NCBI RefSeq assembly: GCF_040958095.1
Contig: NC_091219.1
Coordinates: 26,631,023 to 26,695,022 of the forward strand
Length of the DNA: 64,000 bases
Reading direction: 5' to 3'
Source: Procambarus clarkii
Taxonomy: Eukaryota > Arthropoda > Malacostraca > Decapoda > Cambaridae
The notes under the pieces were generated by a model. The model worked only from the letters and a program-made list of their open reading frames with translations, was not told where the DNA came from and ran no database searches. The position numbers and the translations under genes are program-made. Positions 1-14,300 of the stretch are shown piece after piece. Position 1 is the first letter of the stretch, and every line of letters begins with the position of its first letter.

Positions 1-690
1 GACGGTAGTGGACGCCCTACCGACCCTGTGGGCGGTCGTGGACCCCATACCGACCCTGTGGGTGGCAGTGGACCCCATACCGACCCTGTGGGTGGCAGTG
101 AACCCTATACCGACCCTGTGGGCGGTAGTGGACCCCATACCGACCCTGTGGGTGGCAGTGAACCCCATACCGACCCTGTGGGAGGTAGTGAACCCCCTAC
201 CGACCCTGTGGGCGGCAGTTGACCCCCTACCAACCCTGTGGGCGGTAGTGGACCCCCTACCGACCCTGTGGGCGGCAGTGGACCCTATATACTAATCCTG
301 TGGGTGATACTGGACCCTATACTCATCCTGTGGGCGGCAATGGACGCCATACACATCCAGTGGGTGTTATTGGACCCCATACTTATTATGTGGGTGGTTG
401 AAGCCCCATACCCATCCTGTGGGTGATAGTGGACGCCATACTCATCCTGTGGATGGTATTAAACCCCATACCCATCCTGTGGGTGGTTGTGAGCCCCATA
501 CCCATCCTGTGGGTGGTAGTGGACGCCATACACATCCAGTGGATGGTATTGGACCCCATACCCTTCCTGTGGGTGGAAGTGATCCCCATATCCATCCTGT
601 GGGTGGATGTGATCCCTATACCCATCCTGCGGGTGGTATTGGACCCCTTACCCACCTAACAGGTGGTATTGAACCCTATACCCATCCAAT
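1..690. repeat. 30-bp minisatellite
   Basis: About 23 head-to-tail copies of a unit of about 30 bp, built on GTGGGCGGTAGTGGACCCCA plus TACCGACCCT. Around position 290 the unit changes from a 'gaccct' to a 'catcct' type, so the array has two subfamilies. Open frames on both strands arise because the unit is a multiple of three and lacks stops. I see no gene signal. The array starts at or before the window edge. Confidence 0.9.
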
Positions 691-1189
691 ATTTGGTATA
701 GTAGACACCATACCATGCTGTTTGCAGTAGTTTACCCCATAAACATTCCAACGTAACATCGTTTTCTGTTAGCGTTCCTACAAAACATTCTTTAAAGATT
801 TTTAAAGCACCAACTATGGTATAAAATATTGATTGGTGAAGCACTGTTATTCTATGTAATAATTTATAGTGCTTATTATAATTTACTAAGAACAACTAAT
901 ATTTCTCAAAACAAAACTACGAACCTTCAATAGGATATAGCTGATCTGTAATATTATAATAGCATGGACAATAGAAGGTAAATTTCACAACCCATGTGGG
1001 ACCTGAAAACTACAATTTTCATTATAATTGAACCAATCACGACTATTCTGCTATCTACGTTGATGGACGGGTACTGTGAGACGTAAATTGGTACATGAGG
1101 AAGAGTTTGGGCCTTGGAAAAAAAGGTAACTGGGAATATATCACTTATGTACTAAATCACATTCAACATATTGACTTTAAGCATTAAGT
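691..1189. other. No recognisable feature
   Basis: AT-rich unique-looking sequence between the minisatellite and a LINE scrap. No open frame, RNA gene or repeat was recognised. Confidence 0.5.
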
Positions 1190-1395
1190 CATATATGTGC
1201 TGTCTTGTATGAGAACGGGTTGAAGAGGGACAATGCAACTAGGACAATAAGGAGCAGGGCAGCGCTCCATCAAGTGACCATGGGTTAAGCGAGTATGGCC
1301 AATACGCAACCTCGCCAGACCTGTTTCCCATCGCCGGTTACAGTGGTAGGAGGACGGCCACGAGGAAACACGGAGAGATAAAGATAAACGGACAG
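1190..1395 (-). mobile_element. LINE fragment, C-terminal pol region
   Basis: Minus-strand translation contains RLRIGHTRLTHGHLMERCPA followed by PYCPSC. This resembles the conserved 'R(L/I)RIGHT-LTH' stretch after the RNase H domain in arthropod LINE pol proteins, which normally runs into a Cys/His motif. Only about 60 residues remain and no element ends are visible, so it is a decayed scrap. The family assignment is from memory of the motif, not from a search. Confidence 0.6.
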
Positions 1396-2935
1396 ACCCA
1401 GGTAACCCCCACTAGCATCATATGGCTACCATATTTAGAAAAGTTAATACCACCAAAGGCACAATAATTGTAAACTACTATATGAAATTTATGATTTTAT
1501 TATGTAAACAATTACTAAAATCTGATCTCAGTAATGAAAACACAATCCTGTTTATTAACTATCTTTTAAAAGTCAAAAATCACAGTTGGACATTATCATA
1601 TGAGGAAAAAGTCATTATTCACTACCCCCAGTTCTCTTTCCCCCAGTTCACTACAAATATTTTTCCTCAATATTGTTATGCAAGGTCTCAGGCAACAAAA
1701 ATGTAAGCAAAATCATTACAGATAGATTTCACCATATGGAAAGGGTTTACATTCAAACTAACTATAAATTGATATCACTGTGTACCAGCCTGCAAGTATT
1801 CTTGCAATACACAAAGCACAGCTCTGGCAAAACTGTCACACACCCACACACATGCAACCACTGTCAAGTGAATTGGAATAATTACAATGGTTATATATAT
1901 ATATATATATCACTTGTACGTACACTTTGTCTATGTACTGTAGCGAGACTCAATATGTACCCGAAAAATATTGTTTCAGAGGAAATTCATTAAAGAAAGA
2001 AAGGCAGTTACTATTTCCAGACACCCTGCAGGATGCACACAAATTGTCCTCTACTGCTTCACAATTAAAGTAACTCACAATGCTTTTCCATAAATTGTAA
2101 ACCTTTTTACTTAATTTGTTATAAATATTAAGAGATGCACATTGGCAATGACACAGTGGCACTTTGTGAAAAACCACAATTTGTAAAATCTACAAATGAA
2201 ATGTTACCAATGAATAAAGTTTAGATTAAGGTCACAGGGGAACCAAACCAAAACAAAATTTTAAGTACTGCCTTGAAATATGGCATAAAAGTTCCTTCTA
2301 ATTTAAATTAATTGTTCCTGTCCCCCCAGACTGTCAAGTATTATACAGTATTTCTGAAAAAATACTATGGTATTGCTGTGATTTTTTCACCAAAATTATA
2401 CTTAAACTGCTTTAGCTATTGCTAATATTACTTTAAACAATTTCTTTGTTAAATGTCATTGGGCAATAAGCTTCTAGATACAAAATACAAAATAATATCA
2501 GGTATTTTGTCCAACACCTCATCTTCAACAAAGTTACAAATGGCCAATGATATTTTATCTTTGCTTCAAGCCAGGAATATCATCATACAACGGTAAAGAA
2601 ATAATTAATAATTCATTTATATGGCCTAGGAAGCATTATTATTTTCAAAATTACATTGAGATCACGATCCTAACTGTGAAGTTACAAATATACAGTAGTA
2701 TTTTGCACTCTACAGCCATTTAAAACATTGACCATAGCATGTTGCATACACAACTCGCATTAATGGACTGACATGTAAACAATCCTATATGCTCATTTAA
2801 ATAACTTTCATATAAATTATACATAATTTTATACTGTATATATATATAATTTATATACAGTATATAATATAAATTATATGGGAAGGGCTGAGGGGAGGAC
2901 GATGGGAAGGGCACATGCACACATTTTAATATATT

Positions 2936-2989
<54 letters not shown>

Positions 2990-3225
2990 AAAAGGGCAAT
3001 GTCAGGTATCTTCAAGGAGATATGAGATTTATAGAGAAACTAAAGACAACATTCAATTTGGTGGAAAAGATGTATTGCAGTATAATTCTAATTTTTTTTT
3101 TTTACACTGAAGACATATGTACATTTACACAACTGCAATAGTCACTTCTGGATGTGCAAATTTCTGGCAACCAGTCAAAATGAAGTGTAACATACTGTAC
3201 TGCATATAAACACGAGGATAACTTT
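1396..3225. other. AT-rich region downstream of DNAJC2
   Basis: This lies 3' of the DNAJC2 stop codon and should include its 3' UTR. No canonical AATAAA on the minus strand (TTTATT on plus) occurs close to the stop, so I do not place a poly(A) site. It contains an (AT)n tract at about 2938-2991 and short TA-rich palindromes near 2835-2880. The short open frames here look random. Confidence 0.5.
2938..2991. repeat. (AT)n microsatellite
   Basis: Alternating AT for about 50 bp with one TT interruption. Confidence 0.9.
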
Positions 3226-3288
3226 CTATTTCTTGGCAGCAGCAGCAGCTTGAGCAGCCTTCTTTGCTTTCACCATCTCCACAAGCTC
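3226..3288 (-). CDS. DNAJC2: DNAJC2 exon 14, C-terminus and stop
   Basis: Encodes [20 protein letters not shown] and a TAG stop at 3228-3226. It matches human [16 protein letters not shown], but the tail is alanine-rich and several residues shorter. Confidence 0.95.
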   Translation of the reverse strand, partial: ELVEMVKAKKAAQAAAAAKK

Positions 3289-5292
3289 CTGAAAGTAGCA
3301 CCAACCAATTAATACGCTACCTAGTCTTATAAATTACAAGGTAAAAAAAAAACTTGGCAAGTAAGGAGAAAAAATGAGTTTGCAGTTTCTGACCATACAT
3401 TATAAAACCCTGACCATATCTTTTTCATATTTCCAAAATAGTGTCTTGAAATATCAATTATACAAAAGTATATATTAAGAAATATATTTGTAAATGAAAG
3501 TGTAAATGAAAGTGTTTTGTAAATGAAGTGTAAATGAAGCACTTGGAAAAGTTATGATCCCAATTAGCACACTAATCCATTCTGTCAATGTTACACCACA
3601 GTGTAACAATCATATACATAAACATACAGGCACACAGTACAATTTGTGTAAGTGTAAGAGGACAGAAGGGTACACGAAAATGAACATACCTTGTATCGTC
3701 TCATGCAGTCTTTCTTAGTACGGTTGGGGACACATTCGGCAATGCGGTCCCAGCGGTCTTGCGTGGAAACTGGATATGTCTTCAAAGCTTGTTCCAACAA
3801 ACGTTGTTCCTCTGCACCCCAAGCCATAGTATTCATGCCTAACATCTCCTGTGGTGCTGTGCAGAAAACATTTCCTCAGTAAATAAAAATGGTACATTTG
3901 CAATAACACAAATTACTGTTTAGTCTCTCTAATGACTACAGCAAAAATTTATTCTACATTAATAAACTGTTTAATACATTCATAGGTATAGCATCCTGCT
4001 TTGTAGTCACAGGCAGCACTTGCCAAGGGAAGGAATGGTACCCATCCACATTGACTGGTTGGTATAGCGGAGGCTTTACTTCTTGCAGGTCAGCATTCGA
4101 TTTCCCAGTGCTCCAAATGATTGGATACCATTCCTTCCCTCTGCTCTATCCCAGATCCTTGTCCTCATATTCCCTTCCAAGTGCTCTTAGTCATACTGGC
4201 TTAGCACTTTTTCTTCATTTATTACCTTACCTCCCCCTTAACCACATTCTTGGTTGACTATTACCTTCACCTATTACAGTTGTATATGCGAAGTTTATAT
4301 CACCGATGTGACTAGTCTGAAATATTTTATTTAAACAAGCATGCAACACACTAGATATAGAATTACTGTACTTTGTATTTTGATGTTGAAAATATTACTT
4401 AACAATCCTAAACACTGGATAATCTTGCCAGACTCGTATTGCTGTAAATTAAAAATGGCTAATTTTACTCACTGTCAAACCTCTGTGAGGCCGTAGCATC
4501 GCTTATTGTTGGTTTACCCTGAGACTTCTCCATACTGTGGTAAGCATTTTTATTGGCAGCTTCACGCATATGTTGGTCCGAGTGTTGCAGCTCTTTGGCC
4601 TTACTGAGAACCTCTTTAGCATGTCGTACTATGCCTGTAGTGGTAGTGTGCTGGTTGATGTACTCGGCAACAACGTCCCACCTGTACAGTGAAGATTATG
4701 AATACTGTAGAGTGAAATAGACTTACTTGGTAGAATTACTGTACTGTATAGCTTTCCTAGTTGGTTATTCTTATGAGCAGCTGATACTGTTCTTCTCTGT
4801 CAAAAATACTAACTCATACTTTAGACAAATTTGCTCACACATGCAACAAATTACAAGAGAGAAAAATACACCAAGGCACATAATAATCTTGCATTCTATT
4901 ACATTTTGTCTGTTTATGGTATTTTTGTAATCCAGAACAAACTTTACAATTCCACTCTCTCTTGCTGCTAGCCTTTCATCCTTCACTTTGGTAAGTACTA
5001 GAAACACTCATGTTATTACAAGAAATTATTATTTTTCAAATGTTTTCATTCCTTCTACTCTTGTTCATTAACTTTTTTAAATTGGATACAATGGGATACA
5101 CACTATCTTCACTCATTTTTGTTTTCAGACAATATTATTGCTCCTTTTTTTGTCCTTTTTTGGGTTTATATTTTAATCCTCAACTTACCTAATTTACCAA
5201 CTTTTCTTAATCTCCTCATCAAGCCTTATACAGCCTAATGTGTCAAGATTTTTTTATTTAGTCTCTCTCTCTCTCTCACTCACTCACTCACT

Positions 5293-5352
<60 letters not shown>

Positions 5353-8300
5353 ACACACACAGATTTCAGGAGGATAGGAAAATATGAGAGACTGGAGTGA
5401 AACAAATGATGAAAGTCTTAGAATACCAGGAAATTGCAGTGCTCAGGATAGGAAACTTTGGTCATTAAGAGGAAACCTCTCAAAGACAGAAAAGCTAAAA
5501 TTAAACCTTGATGAAGTGAAAAGTCTAAATGGGAATAGAAAAAGAAGGAAAATATTCTTCTACAAGCTGATAGGGACTGGAGAGCCTGTGAAATGGTACA
5601 TAAAAACAAACCAACACAATCATTAGAGAAAGGGGGGAGTAAAGGACAAAGGAAGAGGGAACATGTTTCTGAAAATTGTTTACACCAACATAGGTGGAGC
5701 GAGATAGAAAATACTGGAGCTAAACAATATAATTTAATTAAAAGGCCCAGATACTGTCACTTGACAAAAATGTTTTAAATGACCTCATTAAATGAGCCCA
5801 AAGGGCTACTCAATTTGGAGACATGACAGAATCATTAGAAAGGGTGGAAGTGTGGCTGTGCTGGTGAAAGAACACATGAAGGAGAGAGTTAATAATCAAC
5901 AACCCACGAGAAGCTGACATAATGGCACTGCGGGTTTGGAATCGGGATGATAAACTGATAATCGTAAATGCCTACAGCCCATCAGTATGCAACATATGGA
6001 CAAAGGAGGAACTAGATGACAAACAAGTTCCATCAATTGTAGATTTAATATTCACCAAGAAAGAAGATATATTTGACATTCAGTACCTTCCTCCCACGGA
6101 AAAGAGTGACCATGTCCTGTTGGAAATTAAATATACCATGCGATATAGCCAAGAAGAGAATGACGAAATTGAAGTAGTTGATAAACTTGATTTCAAGAGA
6201 GGACATTATAGGGAACTTAGCAAATTCTTTAATTAATTTAATTGGAAAGACTTATTGCTAGGCAAGTAAGTAAATGAGATTACAAAATATGTAACGACTT
6301 ACCGCTTTGTTGTACCAGCTGGAAAGAGATTTACGGCCTTGATGAGAAGCTGGAGATCATCCTGACACCAGCTTTTGTGTGAGGAGCCTTCACCACCACT
6401 TCCACTGCCACCTCTAGAAGCTGCCACTGATACTTCCTCTCTCTCACGTTTAATGCGATTGCGAACTTCTGTTACCTAGACGATAGAAACTTCCTGTATT
6501 TTTATGTAACTTTCATTATGGAAGTGTAACAGTGCAAGTATTTTGCACTCTTTCATGTATAATTGTGAGTTGTAATTGTGTGTGTGTATGTGTGTATAAA
6601 TCTAACTACTCAAGAGAAGAGGAGCAGGTGTATATATATGATCACTCCATACAAAATACTGAGGTGAGGAATATACAGGGTGGATAAAGACAAGACTAAA
6701 CCAAAAGGAAGGAGAACAGTTTAAGTTGTAAATGCAACCGGAGTTGAAGATATTTAAGGAAATACTCTTACTGTGTACAGATGGTTAACAAGTAGAATGA
6801 ACTAGAAGTCATTAAAGCCACCTACATCCAAAGCTTCACGAGCAAATAAAATTTAGAACTAGACAAGTCTATATAAAAAATATAAAAAAATACACAATGT
6901 ACAAAAAGCTATAAAATAACCTCTTATAAGATACTGCTCAGTAAGAACTCACCTCCTTCATTAGAACTCCTCTGCCTTTAGTCTGATCTTTGCCAGCCTG
7001 AGAAAGTTTCTTGTTGAGCTCTTCAATTTTGACAAGTTCTAGAGCCTCACACAGCAGCTCCACATCTGTCATCACCTGCACCCGTTCACTTTCTTCATTG
7101 CTATAATAATTATTGTCCTTGCAAAGTGTGCGTAAACTCTGGAGTGGCAAATGACAAAAAACAAATTAATAAAATGTCTATTCTCTAAGAAGGTGACTTT
7201 TGTCAATATGAAAATACAAAGAAAGAAATAAAACGTTCTGACTTGGGCTTGCAACAGGTCTAGTGCGCTAGTTAACCCTTTGGCAGCCAAATGGTATGTA
7301 AACAAATCAGCACCAATTGCCTTTTTCTCGAGATGGAGGAGAGCCAGTCACCAACCAACTTGTCCTCTCGAATAATACGTCACGTTTTGACATCAAAATC
7401 TCCAATGAACAAAATATGATACTGTACGAGTTCACTTTTCTGAAGCCCAATGAGCCATATATTTGGGTTATCCGACGAACATCGCTGCTGGATATTTTTC
7501 TGGCAAAACTTTGAAATATCAGGTAACTGGAGATTTTGCTGGATGGACAGGCATCAGGCCACACTGTATTAATCCTGTACAGCAGTGGCTTGAGGTGCGG
7601 GAATGGGAGGTGTTGGGGTGGCTGGTTTTGGGTTAGGGGTGTCAGGAGAGATTGTCTGGAGAATGAAGGCTTATGATCTGTATAGTATAGAATAACCAGG
7701 AATTATGTTAAAATAATTCAGTACAGTAAAACTATAAAGAAATATTACGTATTATAACAAATACAAATTTCTTGAAACTGTGTGTACAGACTGTAGTTTC
7801 CTGTTAAAATTTAGGCATTTTCTTGCCAGCTGGTGGTCTACGTAACGTGTCTGCATCTCCCAGTGAAGCTGTCCAGGCCATTTGCTCTCGATCCTTGAAT
7901 TATACCACAGTGCCACACCATTAGTGAAACATTTTCTTAAATTGCCTTTTGTTTTGATAGTAACTTTGATAATGTTTTGCCAAGACTATGTCTAGTAGCA
8001 GCAACAAGCATCCTGGAGGTATTAAGAGGAAGAAGGTTGTGCTAACGCCACCACAGACAACCAAATGCAGTTTACTCGTGTCTTATGTTGACGTGCTAAT
8101 TCATTTTTCATCCAACTGTGCTAATCCAGAAGTTGGAAACATTATCAGTACTTGAGGTGAACCAGAGCTGATCCTCTAGTAAAGCCAAGCCATGCAAAAA
8201 CTATACTTTTGTATTAAGTAATAATCAAAAGAAGGGACCAAGTCGGAAAGACCATATACTGTAGTGTCGCTAATCATCATTAAAGATGCCAACATAACAA

Positions 8301-11300
8301 CAAAAGAACATAAGGCGAGCAATATCAAAGGTATTGGATTCACCAAAGATTCTATCTTGGGACAAATGACCTTGAGTGACACACTTGTTAATTTTTGTAA
8401 TTAACGTGTTGTTGCCATGCCTACTGTGCATTCTATGGCTCCCACCAATTTACTAAAATTCTTTGAACTATTGTATATACTTCTGTAGTCCCATTTTAGT
8501 AATGTTTACACAATATATTTTACATTTTTTTAAGAAATTTCATGCAAATAATTAACCCCCTGTTCAGCTTACCTTGCGTTCTTTTTTGAATGCCTTTTTC
8601 AATGCCTCTCGCTCTTTCTTCTCTATTTCCTGCCTTGCTCTTTGTTCAGCTTCTTCAACTTCCCTTTTCTTTCTTTCTGCTTCTTCAGCTTCTCGTCTTA
8701 TCTAATCAGTATTAAAAAAATTAGTCCCAAGGATGTGAAAATACAGTACAAAGCCCTATTCAACAACTTTACAAGGTCTGTAAAAGCTTCAATTACAGTG
8801 CAGTAAAGCTAATCTTGATGAGAAATATAAGTACTCTTTCATGGTTTTTTAACAAACAAATGATTCTTTTGTAGTTTTACCATTCAGTTAACTACATCTG
8901 TAGTTATACTGTTCAGTCAACAACAACTGTCAAAGAATTCTAGACGATGATTTATGAGTAGCTACTGAGAACAGTGTGTACTAACCTTAGCAAGCATTTA
9001 CAAGTGAAATCAAAGGAAGGATCCATAAAATGACAAAAGCATAGGGAATAAAAATATGGAAAAACAGCATTTATTGAAAGGTTAATGTACTTTACATCCT
9101 TTTTATTAACAGCAGCCAAGATGCATTACTTCCTCCCAGAAGCTCCCCATCTGGTTATGGCCACAGTAATGTCTCTAGGAAATTTTATATTCATACAGTT
9201 TTCATGCTCAAGCTCTCTAAACCCCCTCCCATTCTTTCATATACTGTTCAACTCGCCCCTTTCCAAGTGACCAAATAAGCCTCTCATTTCACCACTGTAC
9301 ACACCCCTCTTGTCCAATGCTTCTCGAGCATCCTACTACATGCCCAGGCCACCCCAAGCATATAGTGCTTCACCCATCCCACATCTTATGTCCTCACCCC
9401 TTGCACTCGAATCACATCTATACTTCCTCATTGCTCTAACCATCACACAAAGCTCATACTTTCCAAAAACAACTTTGAATTGATTAATAACATCTCATTT
9501 TTTCCTTCAGTATTCTTCTTACGCACTTGAGTATATGTACTTCCAAAAGAAATCTGTCTACTTGCCTAATACTTAATTCCACATACCTTTGCAATAATTC
9601 AAGAGGGTCAAGAACAGATGCACTTATCATGGCATTAATACACATACAGCATTACACATTTTGCGATGCATACAAAAACATAATAAACAAAAATAGCAGT
9701 AGACAAAAATCCATAATGGAAAAATTCCATATTAATTTTAAAAAACTTATAACTGCAATGATTGGGGTAAAGTCAATGGGTTTAGTGATGATGAAAATAT
9801 CAATACATATTCTATAAAGCTAGGGAAGATTCTGCACATCAATTGGATGATATTAGATATGGAAAATATAGCTGAAAAAAGATAAAGATGAATAGGTATG
9901 TACATATAAAAGAAATCATAGTACATGATAATAAAATTCTTCAAATCTTCTTTTAAATTATAAATAGAAATTTAACTGGTTTTCAATGAAATGTATAGAT
10001 GATAAATATAGATGGCAAGTCTCCAAAGCTCACCCTCTCCTCCTCTTCCATCTTTTGTCTGATTGCATCTGCCTTAGCCTTTTTGTACGCCAGTCTTCTC
10101 TCCTTCTCTTCCTCCTTAAATCTGTAAGTTGGAAATATATTATCAATTATACTTAGCCACGTCTTCACTATGATTCTTGATAAACTAACCAATTTCACTA
10201 CTTGAGGAATTCAACACTGCACACGCATGTCTTAATTCATTAAAAGTCCTCAACACATGACATCCTAAATCTTGTATATACCGAGACAGCCTAGACACTT
10301 GTCATTTGCTAATGACAAAGTAAGATATCTTTATTGTTTCTAGCTAATTAATGTCCTTGATCATTTAAGAATAACAATAGCAGATCCTCTTAATTGTTAT
10401 CCCATTAATATATGAGCATTTAAACCTAACCAAACCTGAAGCTAACTCAACCAAGAATGATTGTTGTAATGGGCAGTAGAATGAATGCATCCAATATACC
10501 CAATTTTGACCAATTTTTTTTTTCAAGTCACAAGCAATCTTGGGACAAAATTATGTGCTGGATCAAGGTTCCTTTATTAGTAGACACGACACACACACAA
10601 TTTCCCAAAAGGGAGAAAAAGAATTAGACAGGAAAGCATATTTCCTGCATAGCTTCAATGTTTATGAACCATCTTAAGTACACGAAACAAACTAGTAACA
10701 GCATTATGTAAGATACCTTTAGCTGAATTAATTATACTATATTTAAACTGCCTTATCAAGACTACTTGGGGAAAAAAAAAGTACATACTTTGAAATTCTG
10801 GGATCACAAGCATAGGTATTATCAACCAATCGTCTTAGTCGTGCCATCTCCTCTTTTCGTCTTCGAGCTCGTTCTACTTTGTTTTGTTTCTCAATCCAAC
10901 GACGTTCTTCTCGGCTGATTGGAAAAGAAAATGGCAAAACTAAATATAACAAAAAAGCAATCAGGTGGCAGTAGGAAAGCAAAATGTGGGTTTAATCAAC
11001 TCTGAGGTACACAATAATCAAGTTAAAATAACATTAATTGCAATAACACCAAAAAAATTACATTAACGTGATATTTATCAACGAGAAAATCAATTGGAGA
11101 CACAAGGTGACTCGAACACCTTACTCCTGTACCATGACATAATGTCATGTAAACCTGGGATTCAGTGGCATCCCAGGTGGTATAGTTTATACCATGTTGT
11201 TGTATCCTGTTCTACAAACTACAATTTATTATTTCGTTAATTTCAATTATGCAATACTGACATCAAAAGCAAAAAATTATAATACAATGTATGAAGTAAA

Positions 11301-14300
11301 GATTGTGTAAAAAGAAAAAATAAGAATTAAAACAAACAGTGCCAATAACTGTGTGAATGTAATGAATCTTCTCAACTTGATGGATTACAAATTCACTGGA
11401 TAAATTTAAAGGATACATCAATAAATTTAATATAAAATTTAGATTATTACAGAAACATGCAATTGTTTATGTAAAAATTAAAAAAAAATTGCATTTTGCC
11501 ATTTAATTAATCATATTGCCTACTGGCCAGGGTTCAGTTCTAGGGTGGCTGAAGCAGTATTGACCAATACAAGTAAAGATAAAGATCATTTGAGGAAAAC
11601 GAGCTTGATTGTTTGTTTGTTTAATGCAGTCTTAACAGCTGGAGTCAAATTAAGCACAAACTTGACGAAGAGTTCAAAGCTGTCACAACTAGATCACTTG
11701 GGAAACACTAGCTGATAAATATGCAAGTTAAAAACTAATAAATTAATTGGGTACAGCTGTAATAAGAGAGAAAAGCTAATATGCCGTGTAAATAAAATGA
11801 AAAATTATGTGCATATATATACTTTAATGCCTCTGGAAATTGCTTTGTCCTCTACAAAGTATATCTAGTGAGGCCACCTCCAGCAACACCAACACAGAAA
11901 TATCTTGCACTTATAACAAGCTGCATTCTGCAATGTTTGCACACCTACAAGTCATGAAACACATACAGAGAAGGGGACGGGGACCACCCTTCGTTCCTGC
12001 TTAGTCTTCAAGTTTTCGTTTGAATTTGGTATTTATAACCTACAGCAAAATTTTACTTAATATAATGCAACAAATATGAAAGTGAGTGTAGAAAAAACTC
12101 AAGTGCTTTTATATCTACAAGATTATGGGTACAGTGCTTTGAAATTTTACTAAATGTGGTAATTTTCTCGCTCAACATTAAGGTATGAAAATATAATCAC
12201 TTCTATTTTCTTCATACTTTGTCAACACCACCACAGAAGGTGTGGTGGTGTGGTAATTTTGTTTTAACCTGATATTTATATAAAATAAATAAATGCATGT
12301 CCTGTTTGGTCAATAGGTACAGTACTAAAATACAGGCAGCCCAAGATTTACACAGTACTGTACCGGAGAACGGATTTGGTGGTATGTGAGGTAAACACAC
12401 TTTTACATAAAGTTTCAAAGAGTGCAATTCCAACGAAATGCAGATTGGGTACGAACTTCTGTAACACACTAATCTGCAAGTCACCTGTTCTCTCGTCAAT
12501 GTGTTGGGCTCTCTTACATACAACATTCTTCTCTTTTATGAATCACTAATTATATTGTTGCAGCATTGTACATTTCAAGCATTTTGAAAATCATGTGCTG
12601 TATATGTTGGCTGGAAAGAGAAGGGAGCACCTAATACTGACATTCAAGGATGTTTTATCTAGTAAACCGGAATAAAAGCACTTTTGGAATTCTATGCAAT
12701 TTAACCCAATTTTCCCAATATACTTTACCTTCAAGTTAGATGTAAAAATTTTACAGAAATATGACCCCACGGCACATTAAGAGACCTTCTGTAAGCATTA
12801 AGCTCAAGTACAGTATGAATAAAACTAAAAATAAACTTAAACATTTAAATACTAACTCTTGCCCTTTTTCCTTCTCTTCTTCATCCAAGTAAGAAAACTC
12901 GCGCCAAGACTCAAAATCATACCAAAAGGCATAGAACCTGTCCACCTGAAAAGAAAACAAAACCCATTATGTTTATTCTGTGCCACAGTCCAACCACTTG
13001 GGCTGGACGGTAGAGCTACGGTCTCGCTTCATGCAGGTCGGCGTTCAATCCCCCGACCGTCCAAGTGGCTGGGTACCATTCCTTCCCCTCGTCCCCTCCC
13101 CCAAATCCTTATCCTGACCCCTTCCCAGTGCTATATAGTCGTAATGGCTTGGCGCTTTCTCCTGATAGTTCCATTCCATTTCCATATACTGTGCCACAAC
13201 TAGACGAACCACAAATTGCAGATCTCCTATTTGATTATAGGAAAATAAATATAATCTCATGGTTTCTAGCTGCATATGGTTTATGTTTCACTAAGGAAAT
13301 AGTTTTATGTTGGAAATTAATTTAATTTTGTCGTTAAGCGGGCATAATGTCAAGAGGTGTTGCGAAGACTTGATGCCACTGTCGTGTGATTGCCAGACTA
13401 GCTTCATTCTGTCATGTATGGGCATAGTTCATTAGCATCAGGTTATTTCATACACTGGTCTCCGTGCATGGCAAACACATGGGGGTGTACTTTGCTTGTA
13501 TGCTGTCACAGCAGGCTTGAGGGGGAGCAGGAGCCACCCATTTCTTGTGCGAGCAGGACACAAGAGTTCCCTCACCATGGCAAGAACCCCCCCACTGATG
13601 GGGAAAGGGTTCTTAGTTTGAATATTTATTGGTTTTATTTATGACCAGTCTAAGTACAGTATACAGTATATAAATATACAGTATAAAATAACTATAAATA
13701 TACAGTATATAAATATTTGAAACAATAAACAAGTTTCTTTTTTCAAATGATAGTTCATATCTTATGGATGCTTGAAACAATAAATCTTACGAATTTCTCT
13801 TTTTCAAATGACAGTTAAAAGTATACAGATTATGGACTTTTTTTTATTAAATCTTTATAATTATAGATAGGAATTCATAACCAAATCTTAATTCCCAATA
13901 TCTTCTATTTGCAAGACATTAATTACTGAAAGCTGTTGTCTAAGGTTAATAGAATCGGTGGATAGAGAAGGCCTTTTCTCTTCCCTAAAATGTAATAATT
14001 GAAAAATTGTGTGTGTCAACCCCAAATAAATCATTGATTCTTTGGTTTTAATTAACCATAACAGGAACACCTGTTGTGAAAGGGGCATATTATGGGAATT
14101 CTTGGATCTTACCCTGATCCCAAAAATCACACATCGTAAGCAATCATTAGTAAAAATGGCAATGCTCAATGGAAATACAGTGAGTGTTTAAACCATCTTG
14201 TACTGCCATCTTCCATGGTTAAATAGCATACACACTAATTAGATAAAAAAAAAAAAATGTACAGTGCATCCCTAATAATTTCATAGGAAAATATTATTAA

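Noticed and set aside
8-730. Open frames with GGSGPHTDPV-type repeats
   Set aside because: Artefacts of the 30-bp minisatellite; both strands are open.
9100-9480. Possible RTE-type LINE remnant in DNAJC2 intron 8
   Set aside because: A minus-strand reading ([13 protein letters not shown]) hints at an RTE C-terminus, but the match is a few residues only and no other motif supports it.
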